Positions 10,403-21,632 of a DNA stretch of 64,000 nt are shown in pieces. Made by a program: the position numbers and the translations under genes. Every line of letters starts with the position of its first letter. Position 1 is the first letter of the stretch. The DNA comes from Chondrus crispus (taxonomy: Eukaryota; Rhodophyta; Florideophyceae; Gigartinales; Gigartinaceae). Where the stretch lies: the NCBI RefSeq assembly GCF_000350225.1, contig NW_005178735.1:124001-188000 (forward strand), in the 5' to 3' direction. Below the pieces are notes generated by a model, which saw only the letters and a program-made list of their open reading frames with translations, ran no database searches and was not told the origin of the DNA.

Positions 10403-10702
10403 CATTGTATACATGCGTCAAATCCGTGCTTCATCATAAACCTGTCGGTGCCTCTACAAGGCGATCCAATTTTCTTTCTGTTTTTCTCCTCTGCACTTCC
10501 ATTTTCATCCATCATCCATCTCTTTCTACTCTACCTCCACTTCTACTCCTCTTCAACGCCATATTGCCCTTGGTTATATCCTCGACAGTGCTGTTGTTGA
10601 CTCGCGCCCCGACACCGCCGTCCCCGCTGTGCCGCTGCCGCCGCCACACCGGCCGGCCGCGACAGCCTCGTCAGTCCCGCAACCGCCACCATCGCCGCCG
10701 TA
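10403..10702. other. CT-rich region before the tandem duplication
   Basis: 10470-10560 is strongly pyrimidine-rich on the plus strand (TCCATCTCTTTCTACTCTAC), as in a leader or core-promoter region. No start codon can be tied to a convincing frame. Confidence 0.3.
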
Positions 10703-11208
10703 GTCGCGCCCGTCGCCCCCGCATCGCAACCTGCCGCAGATCTTCCCCGTCTTTGCCGACGCAAGTGCCTTCGGCAAGAAGCTCTCCGACGCCTTCTCCG
10801 CCCAGGACGCCCCGAACGCCGCGCCCGTGTACGTCGTCCCGCCGCCACCCGCCGCTGCCCCGTGCCCGCCGCGCACGCCTCATTTGTCTTGGTTTTGTCC
10901 TCGAAGCCTTTTGCCAGGGCGGTTCTTGGATTTCTGCTCTTTTCGTGCGTTTCCCGTCGCGCCCGTCGCCCCCGTGTCGCGACCTGCCGCAGATCTTCCC
11001 CGTCTGCGCCGACGCAAGCGCCTTCGGCAAGAAGCTCTCCGACGCCTTCTCCGCCCAGGACGCCCCGAACGCCGCGCCCGTGTACGTCGACCCGCCGCAC
11101 ACCCGCCGCTGCCCCGTGCCCGCCGCGCACGCCTCATTTGTCTTGGTTTTGTCCTCGAAGCCTTTTGCCAGGGCGGTTCCTGGATTTCTGTTCTCTTGGA
11201 GCGTTGCC
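10703..11208 (+). repeat. 253-bp tandem duplication of GC-rich exon-like sequence
   Basis: Two copies with a period of 253 bp (10703-10955 and 10956 to about 11200) differ at few positions. In the frame starting at 10755 each copy encodes ADASAFGKKLSDAFSAQDAP then NAAPVYV. Nearly every third codon position there is G or C, which suggests a once-coding exon. The reading is not open across both copies and no domain is recognised. It may be a duplicated fragment of a host exon plus flanking intron. The surrounding frames are GC-rich shadows. Confidence 0.5.
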
Positions 11209-11389
11209 CGCCTCAAGCGCGCGCGTTCCTGATCAATTTTCGGCTGTGCCTTCGCTTATATATCTAAAATTTTGAAGCTGTCCCATCCATGGTTCCGATG
11301 TACACACCGCTGCGCCAACATCCTTCTCAATCCATCTCGTCAACTCAAGAAGTAAATTATGAAAGCGCCCGGCAAGCTCCTCAAGAGGC
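11209..11389. other. Spacer
   Basis: No gene is seen. It ends just before an AT run (CCATATATATATGAGATGAG, about 11396) that could be the edge or promoter of the following DDE element. Confidence 0.3.
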
Positions 11390-12611
11390 ATGGGACCATA
11401 TATATATGAGATGAGCCGCTCAGAGAGAGAGCGGCAATTTGGTGGAACGGACGAGGAATGGCGTCATCAGATGGACATGGGCCGTTCAATCTGCAACCTT
11501 TTTGTGGAATGGACGAGACGCGGCCCATATCATAACGAAATCATTTCGTCTTGGCATTATGCCAAGTTCAAGCGCAGATGGAATGGAGACTGTTAATAAA
11601 TTTGATGCGAGCTTAATCAACAATGGCGCTGTGGTGCTGCGGACCATGGAAAAAAGGGCGCAGTCAGCATTTCGGCCATACAAAGACACGTTTCCGACCT
11701 CAATTTGGCACTGTTGTCGCCGGTTCTGCTTTACTTTTATTGCTTTTGATCCTGAGAAGCTCTTTCTTCTCGAAGAGCTGAGGCTAATTCATCAAATTGC
11801 AGAACGCATACATGCCAATATCCATAATATTTCTAGGTTGGTTGAAACGAGGCGCAAAGGAATCGGAGGTTCATACGTGGGGTTGTTGCTCCTTGTAGGG
11901 AACAGAGAGAGATTTATACAAACGAAACCGCAACAGGTCAACAGAGTGCACTTACGAAGTTTGCCGATTTCGCCATGAAGCGAAGGTACTGCCATTTTTG
12001 TACGGAAAGGAGGACGCGCCGAGTGGTACGAAATGCCCGCTCGAAAAAATATGTACGGAGGCAATTTGTTGCCTTCTCGGGGTCTCGCGGAATTTTCTCT
12101 ACGGCAGAAAGAAGAACATCAATTCCAGACAGCTGTCTTCTGTATCCAGCGATCAAGAGCTCTTCAGTATCATCGACACTGCCGGAATTCGGTTGAGGCA
12201 GTACCGAAGAGTCGGGGATCGGCGTGGATACTCGGCGATCGATGACATGCCGAGGTTCGATTGCGGTTGTCCCGAGCCCTGTTTGGGGGCTTTGAACATT
12301 GTGTTTCTGACAAACGAGTACAATTAATTTGCACGTTGTGCGAGGGAGCTTAATCCGAGACGAAACAAAAATCGCTACCTGTTGAACGTCATGTTTTCGG
12401 CGCTCAGCAACTCACCAACCAAAGTTTGCGATTTCGCCCTCTCAGCCCTCTACACTATCTCCAAGGGGCACGTGACCGACATCCGTATTGCTCTCCAAGC
12501 CATGTGTGATGATCCATCAATTGAACACCGTGCATTTATTGAGGGAGGTGCCGAAGGGTACAGGAAGCACGGCAGACATCCCATGAATAGATACCCGGAC
12601 TACATCCGCGA

Positions 12612-12672
12612 AAAAGTCGAGAATCATCTTGACATGGTCTTCAAGACCATGTCAAGATGATAGTCGACTTTT
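12612..12672. repeat. 30-bp inverted duplication inside the transposase gene
   Basis: The inner arms at 12623-12641 and 12643-12661 are perfect (19 bp, one-base spacer). The outer arms extend to 12612 and 12672 with two mismatches. This is a snapback structure, not part of a normal gene. Confidence 0.85.
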
Positions 12673-13605
12673 CGTGCGCACGTTGCGCGCGAATCCTGCT
12701 GGCTCGTGTGAAGTCAACATTTGCAGAGTCTATTCTCCAGAAATCAATACAAAGGAAAAGCTTCGAAAACTGCTGGCAAAAGCTCTGGATGACGATGGGG
12801 ACGTTGATGGGCAGCTCTCTCAGCCTACATTACAGCGGATAGCAGACAATTACCTGGAAGGGCGCAAGTGCGCCATTGAGTTTACTCAAAGTGACCACAA
12901 CGCCTGTCCAAACTGTAAGACGTTAAACTATGCTATCCTTCCGTTTCATTTTGAAGCTAAGCAACTCGTACAGAGCCACAAACAGAAGTTCTGCAGTCTT
13001 CAAAGGCCGTTTCAAGAGGATTTGCAAACACAGTCGGACCGATTCACGTCTCACATTGAAACAAAACGTTACCAAGAGAAGGAGGTGCTGCGTGTGTTCG
13101 TTGAACACAACAAACGAGACGCTGCGATACCTGCTGCAGTAAAGGGATGGGGCGACTTTTTCTGGGACACGGAAAACAGCTATAGGAGATTGAAAATTTG
13201 CGGGGATGGTTGGACTTCATTGCAGAATCACGCTTCGGTGACACATCAGGACGATATGACAAAAGTTGACCTTCCCCACTTTGTGGTGAATGCTTCTGCG
13301 GATATCACAAGATGGCGATTCGACGTGAATGCCCATGTGAGCGCGGTGACCAAGGACGCCGTTGTATTTTCTCATGAACAAGGAACAGGGTCGAAAAATG
13401 CATCAGCAAATATTGAAATGATATTGATCGACCACCTCGTCCGATGCAAGGACGAGTCGATTAAGATTTTTGTTTCGGATAATGCCTCATTTGGCAAGAA
13501 CTGGCTTAGCAGTATCGTGCCTCCGCAGTATGTGGTAGATCAGGGCCTAGCTCACATTGCAATTGTCGTCTCCTGGAAAATAATCATGGAAAGTGGTTCG
13601 CAGAC

Positions 13606-13610
13606 ATGCT
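13606..13610. repeat. Target-site duplication of element A (left copy, ATGCT)
   Basis: ATGCT precedes the 5' LTR and recurs at 28061-28065 directly after the 3' LTR. A 5-bp duplication is standard for Gypsy integrases, so both ends of element A are in place. Confidence 0.9.
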
Positions 13611-14310
13611 TGTAGTATAACCCCCCCTGGGGCTTTTTAGTTAGATTAGATCAACAACGGGATCCCATACTGTAGAGCTCGACGCTCTACAGTACAACCG
13701 CCCGTGTCCATGTGTATACTACGGGGACAAGGGACACGCGCATACACGTGCACACGTGTACCACGCACGAACGAAGCTCGCACGCGCCACGGGTACTACG
13801 TGTACTGTCAGCCTCGACATAGCTGACAGTATTACAGTGCAGGCCGACCTGCAGTACAGTAGCCTACTACAGTACCTCGGTACTGTAGTGTTATGATAGA
13901 TTGTTTTGTATATTAAATATGGAGCGGACCGACGGCGGCAGGAGAAGGACAAGCACGGACTTGTCCTCAACCGACCGCCAAGGTCAGTCCACCCAGCTTA
14001 TTCTAACCACGCGCCTTCGCCTTCGCGCGGGTTAGGAGGAAGGGAGCGGGTAGGGGACACACGCGTGCGCGAGCGAGCCTAGATCCGCCTCCGTCCGTCA
14101 GCGCTGGTACGTTACCCAGCGCTGCTCCGGGGCGTCGAGGCGTAGATCGGCCCAGGCGTACGCTCGTCCCCGACCTTCCCGCTCTACCACGCCTCTACCA
14201 GGGCCCGCTTCCCTTCCTCGTCAGCTGGTGCTTCACCCGTCTTCCCGTTCGAACGGGTCTACGTCGGACTGCGCATACACCCTCAGTCGTCTGGGGGTTT
14301 TTATGCTACA
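13611..14310 (+). repeat. 5' LTR of element A
   Basis: It starts TGTAGTATAACC and ends TTATGCTACA. A TATA-like stretch TTGTATATTAAATATGGAGC lies at 13905-13924 and is conserved in the LTR of element B. Three perfect or near-perfect stem-loops precede it. Confidence 0.92.
13668..13889 (+). other. Stem-loop series in the LTR of element A
   Basis: The stems are TACTGTAGAGC/GCTCTACAGTA (13668-13694), TACTGTCAGC/GCTGACAGTA (13803-13831) and ACTACAGTAC-ctcg-GTACTGTAGT (13866-13889). Equivalent stems occur in the diverged LTR of element B, the last one with a TTCG loop. Confidence 0.75.
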
Positions 14311-14311
14311 G

Positions 14312-14329
14312 TGGTCTCCCGACCTAGAA
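14312..14329 (+). other. Primer-binding site of element A
   Basis: TGGTCTCCCGACCTAGAA begins one base after the LTR. It is complementary to a tRNA 3' end TTCTAGGTCGGGAGACCA including CCA. The identical 18-mer follows the LTRs of elements B and C. I cannot name the tRNA. Confidence 0.8.
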
Positions 14330-14386
14330 AACCCCGAGATCTTTCCGAGAAGACTTTCTTTTTCCTCCGCGTCCGTACGCGTTGAG

Positions 14387-17199
14387 ATGAGTCAAGAATA
14401 CGCCACCTTGATCCGGTCCGAACCGGCGTATCCGACGGTGGCCACTATGCACGCACCATCACCGCCGTTCGGCGACGGCGACGCTGGTCTCCGAGACCAC
14501 GAACCGTCGCCCGAGTCCCCCGAAGGACAAGCGGCTGCGATGTTCGATCGCATAGCTGACTACATCGAGGAAGTCCGTACTTCACTCCGTATAGACGTGA
14601 CGGACGCCGTCTACTCGCGATGTATGGACGAGCTCCGCTCCCTACGTGAAGGGAGGTTCGATCGAGTCAGCCAGTCCTTGGAGAATCTCCGAGCACTAGT
14701 CGACGAATTACACTCGCGACTGGTGCTCGTCGAAGACTCACGCCTCGCACAGCCCGTACTGCACGGGCAAGGTCGCCCCACGAGGCCGACCTCGACGAGA
14801 CGTCCCGACGATCGACCGTCCCCGTCAGCAGAGCAGTTGGGTGCGTTCGCGCACCTCTCCGCCGAGCTCAACGCTACGCGACAGCGTGCTCGTGACATGG
14901 AACGGACCATGGCCACGAGGCTGCCCGGTGCCCCCACGAGAGGGCCCGGTGGTGCCGTACCTCCGAGCGCCGTCGCTCCGGAAGGTTGACGTCCGACTGG
15001 CGCCGACACTAGTCGGACTGCGGAAGGAAACCGTCCTCCGATGGGCGCGAATCTCGCGTCCGAGACCCAAGCATTGCCGCCTATCCCCGTAAGTAGGCGG
15101 CAGATGGACCGCGTATCGTACGCGGACGAACAGGACCGTGGAGGAGCCGCTCGCGGATCCGGAGAACCCATGTTCTCCGTCGATCCCCGCTGGTGCGGCT
15201 ACCCGCTAGCGGGTTACACCGCGCATCCAGGTCCGGTAGACGTCCGTACGCTACCCGTCACTGCCTTTGGCACACTAGTTCCCGCCGAGCCCGGGCTCGA
15301 GCCGGTTCACACGATGATCCAAGAGTTCAGCGCCGTCGCTGACTATCGTATGTACCGCTTGGACAACACCTCGAGGCTCGTCACCTCGAGTGACGCCGGA
15401 CGGATCGCGAAGTACGTCCAACGCTGTCGTGGGATCCGTCCCACGATGCGTAGCTTCGACGGTACGGGCCCGATCGAGCTGCTTCCGTTCTTGAAAGATA
15501 TTCGGATAACCTTCAACTCGCAACACCTGACCGAAGCTGTTGCGGTGAGAGTCCTCGCGCAATTCTTAGAGCGCGACGCGGAGCGCCTGTATACGAGTTA
15601 TACGATGCGTGGCCTCCGCGCCGGCCAACTACACGACGATTTGAGTTGGCCGGGGCTCGTGAACAAGTTCCTGAAACGCTACCTAACCGACGACGTGTTA
15701 GGTGAAGCGTACGACGCTGTTGCGACGGCGCGACAGCAATCTCATGAGGCGGAGAGCACGTTCGCGGACCGGCTCGAAACTGCTGCGTTCCGGTGCACGG
15801 CGGTGTTCTCCGAACAGTCCCTCGCGCACTACTTCGTGGGGGAACTGGCACCGGCGACCCGTGCCGCAGTGTTCGAAACCGTACAGCGGCTGCCGAGTCG
15901 CCAGAAGACCGATCTTCCGACCATCCGCCGTATCGCAACGGCTGAAGGAACCACTAACCGCGCTCGACGCGGTTTACCTCTGCCGGATTCGAAACCGGCA
16001 GGGAGGGCTGGCAGGACTACGAAGTCCGCCGCAACAAGTTCGCCCGCCTCTACCCTCCATGTCGGGGAGGATGAGTGGCAGGCCGACCCTGTCCTCATTG
16101 CGCAAGGAGCAGGGCCAGTAGGGGGTCGACCCCCTTCACCAATGTCGACCGGAACGACGTCGAGCTACGCGACCGCATTCGCGGCCACTCCAAGAGCGCC
16201 CAGGGGTACGGACCCCGGGGTCGCTGAGCTCGACATCTCAAACCGAGATACCGGAGGTGAAGCCCCTCGCGTGGCCCTCCTCACCGATGAGGAGGCGCGT
16301 CACGCGTCGACCTTCGCCTCAACGGACGGCAGCGCGTACGTGTGCTGGCTATGTCGTACGTACGGACACGCCATGTACGTCTGCCCGTTCCTGTCGCCGG
16401 AACAACGAATGTTCACGGCGTACAGGAACTACCGCTACCAGATGGAGACGCGCCCCGGGGCGCAAAATCTCCTCCGGCAAGCGGTCGGCGAGGGTCGTCC
16501 CCGCGTCAAGGTTTCCCGAATCGGTCGGGTGGGGGCGCTCGCTTCGCCCCCCGTGGAGGCGGGTATCGTCGTACCGAACTTGATCGTCGGGATCGGCCCG
16601 ACTACCGCCAGGCCGACACAAGGTACCCCCGCCAAGGAGGGAGAGGGGACCGAGACCGTTCTCGGTTACCCCAACAGGTACAAAACGCGATCATGTACCT
16701 ACAAGATTGGGTAGATGGTCCGTATCCCCTACCCGCAGAGGGACAAGAAAGCGAACCGGTTCGACACGTCCCTCAGATCCTGCGATGTCCGGATGTCGCC
16801 GCTCAAGGGCAGGAAGTACCCGGGTACTTCGCCGATGACGCGCAGCCGCAGTGGGGGGATCGTCCCGACCCACGCAGCCAAGGACGCGAAGGGGACCTGG
16901 CCACCGATAGCCAGGGGGTAGCTCCGATAGCACCGGTAGTTCGAAAAAAGGTAAAGACGGTTCCGTACACGCGGTCGCGTGAGCCGTCTTTTCTCTATGA
17001 ACTAGACCGGTCCCCGCGTGCTCGCCAAGGACACGGGGGGTATTGTCCGATAATACATCCCCCGCTATCGGAGTCGAGCACGGGGACTCCAGCAATGTCG
17101 ACATTGCAGGAGAAACCCAACACCGAGGCCCACGTAGACCCGCTGTTGGAAGAAGGCATCACCGGGACACCCGACGTCCCAGTGACGTGCAACAAGTGA
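14387..17199 (+). pseudogene. Gag region of element A (fossil)
   Basis: It begins at MSQEYATLIRSEPAYPTVAT. An N-terminal helical segment (SLENLRALVDELHSRLVLVE) is followed by a proline-rich linker. The capsid-like region has FDGTGPIELLPFLKDIRITF, RVLAQFLERDAERLYTSYT and FLKRYLTDDVLGEAYDAVAT. Near 16342 there is one CCHC knuckle, CWLCRTYGHAMYVC, within a conserved block ending in a basic Arg/Gly-rich tail. Gag would form the cytoplasmic particle that packages the RNA. The same architecture recurs in elements B and C. The region is broken. Confidence 0.8.
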
Positions 17200-17247
17200 G
17201 AGGCGGTTAACGACGACCGACACGAGTCGGTCGACCTCCTGACCCCC

Positions 17248-18250
17248 GTGAGCCCAAGGTCGCCGGCGAAATGTCCGCCTCGTACGGACTCCAGCACCTG
17301 GACGGGCGTCACTGAGACGCGAACGTCCCCCGACTCGATCCGAAGGAAACGCAAGAGGGGCCAACGCCGAAGTCGAAGGCCCCGGCGGAACAACCTCACC
17401 GATAAGGTCGCGCCCAAGGCGGTCGATGGCCTCGTATGCCTCATGACGTCGAAAATATATAACGTCTTGGGCTCCGTGGCCACCGAAGGCAATGCGTTTA
17501 AGCCCCACACGATCGCCGTCGACACGTGCTCAGGCTACAACTTGGTGAAGAAGGCCGACCTCCCTCCCGACTGGGCCCGCTACGTAATACGGGACGCGCC
17601 ATTACCCCGCCTGGCTGGCGCGAACAGTAACCCGCTTCGACTTACGGCGGTCGTCCGCCTCGCGGTCCGGTTGCGGAACACAACGTTCCGCATACCTTTC
17701 GTAGTCGCCGAACAACTCGCTGTTCCCGTTCTACTTGAGACCGCGTTCATCGATGCTCACGTACGCAGCATCGACATCGACGGACAGAAGCTCGAACTTC
17801 GTCACGGTGGCTCGGTAGCCATCGTCGATGGGAAGGGGGAACGGACTTCCCCTACCAGGCGACACGGTTGCCAAACGAGTCGTCCGGAGGTACGCGAGGA
17901 GGCCCCGCAGGCGATCCGAATCGCCCGCTGGGTTACCATCCCCGCGATGTCGCAAGCCCGTGTGCGTGTGACAACCGCGGGGAGGGGTCTCGTGTTCCTG
18001 GAACCCAAGCCCTCACTCCAACACCGGCATGGAGTGAGGCTGACGAATGGCGTCGCGGAGGTCCTACCGAATCAGACCTTCGACGTCATCGTCGCGAATT
18101 TCTCACGACGAGAAAGGAGCTCCTTTCTCGTCGGAATCCTAGGCTTCCGAAGCACACCGTCGCGGGATACGCGAAGCGCAACCCCCTCGCGATCCTCACT
18201 CCCAAACGTAAGGTCGCCGAGGGGATCGCGCACGCGCTACACCTGACCGA
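17248..18250 (+). pseudogene. Aspartic protease region of element A (fossil)
   Basis: The active-site signature is IAVDTCSGYNLVKKADLPPD (DTCSG in place of the usual DTGA/DSGA), at about 17509-17570. RLAGANSNPLRLTAVVRLAV follows, then hydrophobic VLLETAFIDAHV, matching the flap and C-terminal strands of retropepsins. Element C has the same unusual DTCSG. The protease would mature Gag-Pol inside the particle. Downstream sequence links into RT and includes a conserved block (SQARVRVTTAGRGLVFLEPK). The region is broken. Confidence 0.75.
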
Positions 18251-18399
18251 CTTGACCGATCAAGTCGGTGGGGTAGGAGTTGGCCGATCCAACTCCGACG
18301 ATAAGACCACCGCCGGGGCAGGGAGGTCGACCCGGACGAACGGTCACCTTTTATGCCAACCGACGGCGAGGGGTACTGTACTCCACCAGCAAAAGGATC

Positions 18400-19800
18400 C
18401 CGAAAATCCACCGATGAATTTGGAAAAAGAGATCGACCTGTCATACATCGACGATGACAAGCTCCGTGGCCACGTACTCAAGATGCTCCGTAAGCACTCG
18501 AGTCTGTGGAGCGGTGCGCTTGGAACGATCCAAGCCACGGAGCACCCCATTCCCCTCGAACCGGGAACGAAACCGATTCGTTCTATGCCCTATCGGAAGG
18601 GCCCGGATATGCGCGAAATGGTCGCGAAGGAGGTCAACAAGATGTTAACGCAGGGGTTATCGAACCCTCGAGCACCGAGTGGGCGTCCCCCGTGGTGCTC
18701 GTACCGAAGAAAGACGGCTCTCTTTGGTTCTGCGTGGACTACCGGCGTCTCAACGCGAAGACCGCAGCGGATTCGTATCCGCTGCCACGGATGGACGACT
18801 GCATCGACTCGTTAGGAGATGCAGCCGTCTTCACCACGTTGGACTGCAATTCCGGTTATTGGCTTATCCCGGTCGCTCCGGAAGACCGGGATAAGACCAC
18901 GTTTACGACGCACATGGGCACGTTTCGCCACTTGCGCATGCCGTTTGGACTCAAAGGGGCACCGGCCACCTTCCAACGTGCGCTCGACATAATACTCTCC
19001 GGAGTCCGCTGGCAAATATGCCTCGTCTATCTCGACGACGTGATCATGTTCTCCCGTACGCACGGAGAACACGCGAGGTATCTCGATACCGTCTTGAGCT
19101 TACTGCGGAGTTCCGGTATCTCCCTTAAGCTCAAGAAGTGCAGCTTCTTCCGACCGAAGGTGCACTACCTGGGGCACGTCATCTCCCCAGGCAAGTTGAG
19201 CGTGGCCGATACGGCGGCCGAAGCTTTCAAGACGTTCACGTTCCCGAGGACGTTGACGCAAGTGCGCTCGTTCCTCGGGGCGTGTAACGTATACCGCCAA
19301 TTCGTTAAGGGGTTCGCTAAGATTGCGCGTCCTCTGACCGACATGACGCGCAAGGATTCGGATCCCGATTTCTATAACCCCACGGAGCTGCAACTTCAGG
19401 CGTTCGAGAACCTTAAGAAGTGCATGATCGCTCCGCCGATCCTCGCGTTGCCCCGGCACGGTCGTCCGTACATGATAGACACCGACGCGAGTGCCTACCA
19501 ACTCGGCTGCACCTTACTTCAGGAGCACGAAGAGCCGAACGACTGGCGCCCCGTGGTGTATTGGTCGTACTCACTGTCCGATAGTGAGCGCAACTACAGC
19601 GCTACCGAACGCGAGTTCTTCGCCGTAGTGTGGGCCGTCCGCACACTACGGCCATACATACAAGGCACGACGTTCACCGTACGGACGGACCATGACGCCC
19701 TCCGATGGCTCATGTCTCTCACTGAGAGTTCCGGAAGACTCACCCGGTGGCGGCTACGTCTGGCTGAATACGATTCACCATTCAGTACCGCCCCGGACGC
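18400..19800 (+). pseudogene. Reverse transcriptase and RNase H region of element A (fossil)
   Basis: The RT fingers and palm include YRRLNAKTAADSYPLPRMDD and TTLDCNSGYWLIPVAPEDRD. MPFGLKGAPATFQRALD leads to the catalytic box LVYLDDVIMFSRT (YLDD codons at 19028-19039). The connection domain has LTQVRSFLGACNVYRQFVKG. RNase H starts at MIDTDASAYQLGCTLL (DTDAS at 19478-19492) and has SATEREFFAVVWAVRTLRPY and TDHDALRWL. The order and motifs are typical Ty3/Gypsy. Broken in places. Confidence 0.88.
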
Positions 19801-19809
19801 GTTCATCAG

Positions 19810-21400
19810 GTGCCCGATGCCCTTTCACGACTCGTGTCGCCGAAGGTCGCCGATGACCCTCGCCCCACCGTCGAGGTGGATGACGACATCCCCACTTTCG
19901 ACGGGGGCACGACAGTTCGAGGCGTATCGAACGAGCTAGCGGACCACGCTTGTACCGCAAGCTGTGATCATCAGGCCGTCCATGTCTTCGTAACGACACG
20001 GAATCAAGCCGAAGCCCGAACAAGGTCGCGCGCACGGACGCGCGACGAACCGCGAGGTGACGACGAAGCCCCCGCTCTCCAAGAACCCAATTCGTTTTGG
20101 GAGGAGAACGACGAGTTCGACGCCGCCGACATCCAGCGCGCCGAAGACCCCGAGGCTGGCGCGCTCGACTCCCCGGTCGCCCCACCGCAGGACGACCTTC
20201 CGGCCCCTCTTACGATAGAGGAGATAGCCGAAGAGCAACGCGTGGATGACTTCTGCCAAACCGTTTTGGCACGACAGTCAGAGTCCCGGGACTCCGCGTT
20301 CTTCGAGGACCACCAAGGGGTGCTCAAACGGAGACATCCCTTCGACCCTGATATCGTTCAAGTGGTGGTACCTCGGACGCTCCGCGCCAGGCTCCCTCGC
20401 CTGTGCCACAACCCGGCCATCGCGGGGCACCCGGGCCAGAACCGTATGTACTACGCACTTCGACGCGAGTACTACTGGCCCCACCTGGCTGCAGACGTCG
20501 CAGCCACGGTGCGAGGGTGTCGAACCTGCGCGATGAACCGGGTCAAGCTGAGGAAACATCTCAACCGATTGAGATTGTTTCCAGCTACGAGGCCCTTCGA
20601 GAGCCTCGCGATCGACATGTTGGGACCGCTCCCCAAGACGAAGACAGGAAAACGATTCCTGCTCGTGATTACGGACCGCTTCAGTAAGCTGACGCAAGTC
20701 GTTGCGCTCCGCACGATAACAGTGTACACGGTCGCAGTTGCGTTCTGCGACTCGTGGGTGTTCAAGTATGGCGTCCCTCGCACGTTGCTTTCGGACAACG
20801 GCCCTCAGTTTAATGCCAAGTTCTTCCACAGCACGTGCCGTGTTCTGGGGATAACGAATTTGTACACTTCGGCGTACCATCCCCAGACGAACGGGCAAGT
20901 CGAGGGATATAACCGAACAATGGCCTCGACGCTGAGGAACTACGTGGGTGAACACCAAGACGACTGGGATGTGTAAGGGGGCCGCTTACGTATGCGTACA
21001 ACTCCCACGTACATCGCACCACACGCACCACGCCGTTTGAGCTCGTGCTCAGCAGGCCACCGCCGGAGTTCTCTCTCCGACGGGCGGACCGCGACGCGCC
21101 CCCTTCCGATACGGGGAACCCACGTGCCGAGTTCCTCAAGACCTTGGACTCGACTATCCAGAAGGCCTACGGGAGCCTGCGTCGGACGCAGGCTCGCTAC
21201 CAGCGCGACTTCGATAAGCGCATACGACGTATTAATTCCCGGCTCCGTCCCGGAGAATATGTATATCTGAACCCCACTGATGGGGGGAAGATCAAACAAG
21301 CTCGCCTCCCGGGCTGTCGGACCGTACCGAGTTCTCGCGAACGACCAGCGCACCATCACGATCGATCGTGATGGAGTTACAGAGCACGTCTCCGCAGATC
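19810..21400 (+). pseudogene. Integrase region of element A (fossil)
   Basis: The HHCC zinc-binding region is CHNPAIAGHPGQNRMYYALR ... GCRTCAMN. The DDE core has LAIDMLGPLPKTKTGKRFLL, TLLSDNGPQFNAKFF and AYHPQTNGQVEGYN. The C-terminal region runs to about 21370 with the GEYVYLNPTDGGK strand typical of the GPY/F-like module. The integrase would insert cDNA with a 5-bp stagger, matching the ATGCT duplication seen. Broken. Confidence 0.85.
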
Positions 21401-21632
21401 GCTGCGTGTACGCGCCACCGCCGACGGGCGCAACGCGGACGAGCACGACAACCCCGGATGACCATGCCGACAAGTGTAGTGCAATGTGCCTGTCAGGCCG
21501 GAACCAGGGTCCAACGGTCCAGCGACAACACAACCAACAAACAACAACCAACAAGAGTTGCCGACGGTACAGCCCTACGGAGTGCCCGATTCTCCCTTTC
21601 CCTTTAAGTGGGTTTGCGGCCCACAGTAGCTC

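Larger units (their letters stand above)
11390..13610 (+). mobile_element. DDE DNA transposon (DUF7869-like), left portion
   Basis: This sequence encodes pieces of a transposase-like protein and is cut at 13610 by LTR element A; the other side resumes at 28061. 11998-12324 holds a possible DNA-binding segment (CLLGVSRNFLYGRKKN), as in the helix-turn-helix upstream of this DDE type. I could not find convincing inverted termini, so the outer boundary is approximate. Confidence 0.5.
12382..13610 (+). pseudogene. DDE transposase-like gene interrupted by LTR element A
   Basis: The N-terminal part (12382-12660) is separated from the catalytic part (12629-13610) by an inverted duplication and frame change near 12640. 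The catalytic part has a Cys motif (CPNC), then RLKICGDGWTSLQNHASVTH with a candidate first Asp, FVSDNASFGKNWLSS with the second, and VVDQGLAHIAIVV. A frame change just upstream of 13600 leads into a GKW.AD segment holding the third acidic residue. The spacing and the 'SDN..GKNW' signature match transposases annotated as DUF7869. The 5-bp target duplication of element A falls right after the third Asp codon. Clearly dead, and older than element A. Assignment is by motif memory, so moderate. Confidence 0.5.

Noticed and set aside
10261-11275. Several long overlapping frames on both strands in the GC-rich duplication
   Set aside because: They are Arg/Pro/Ala-rich translations of GC-rich repeat sequence in all frames. 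Only one short stretch has a credible codon pattern.
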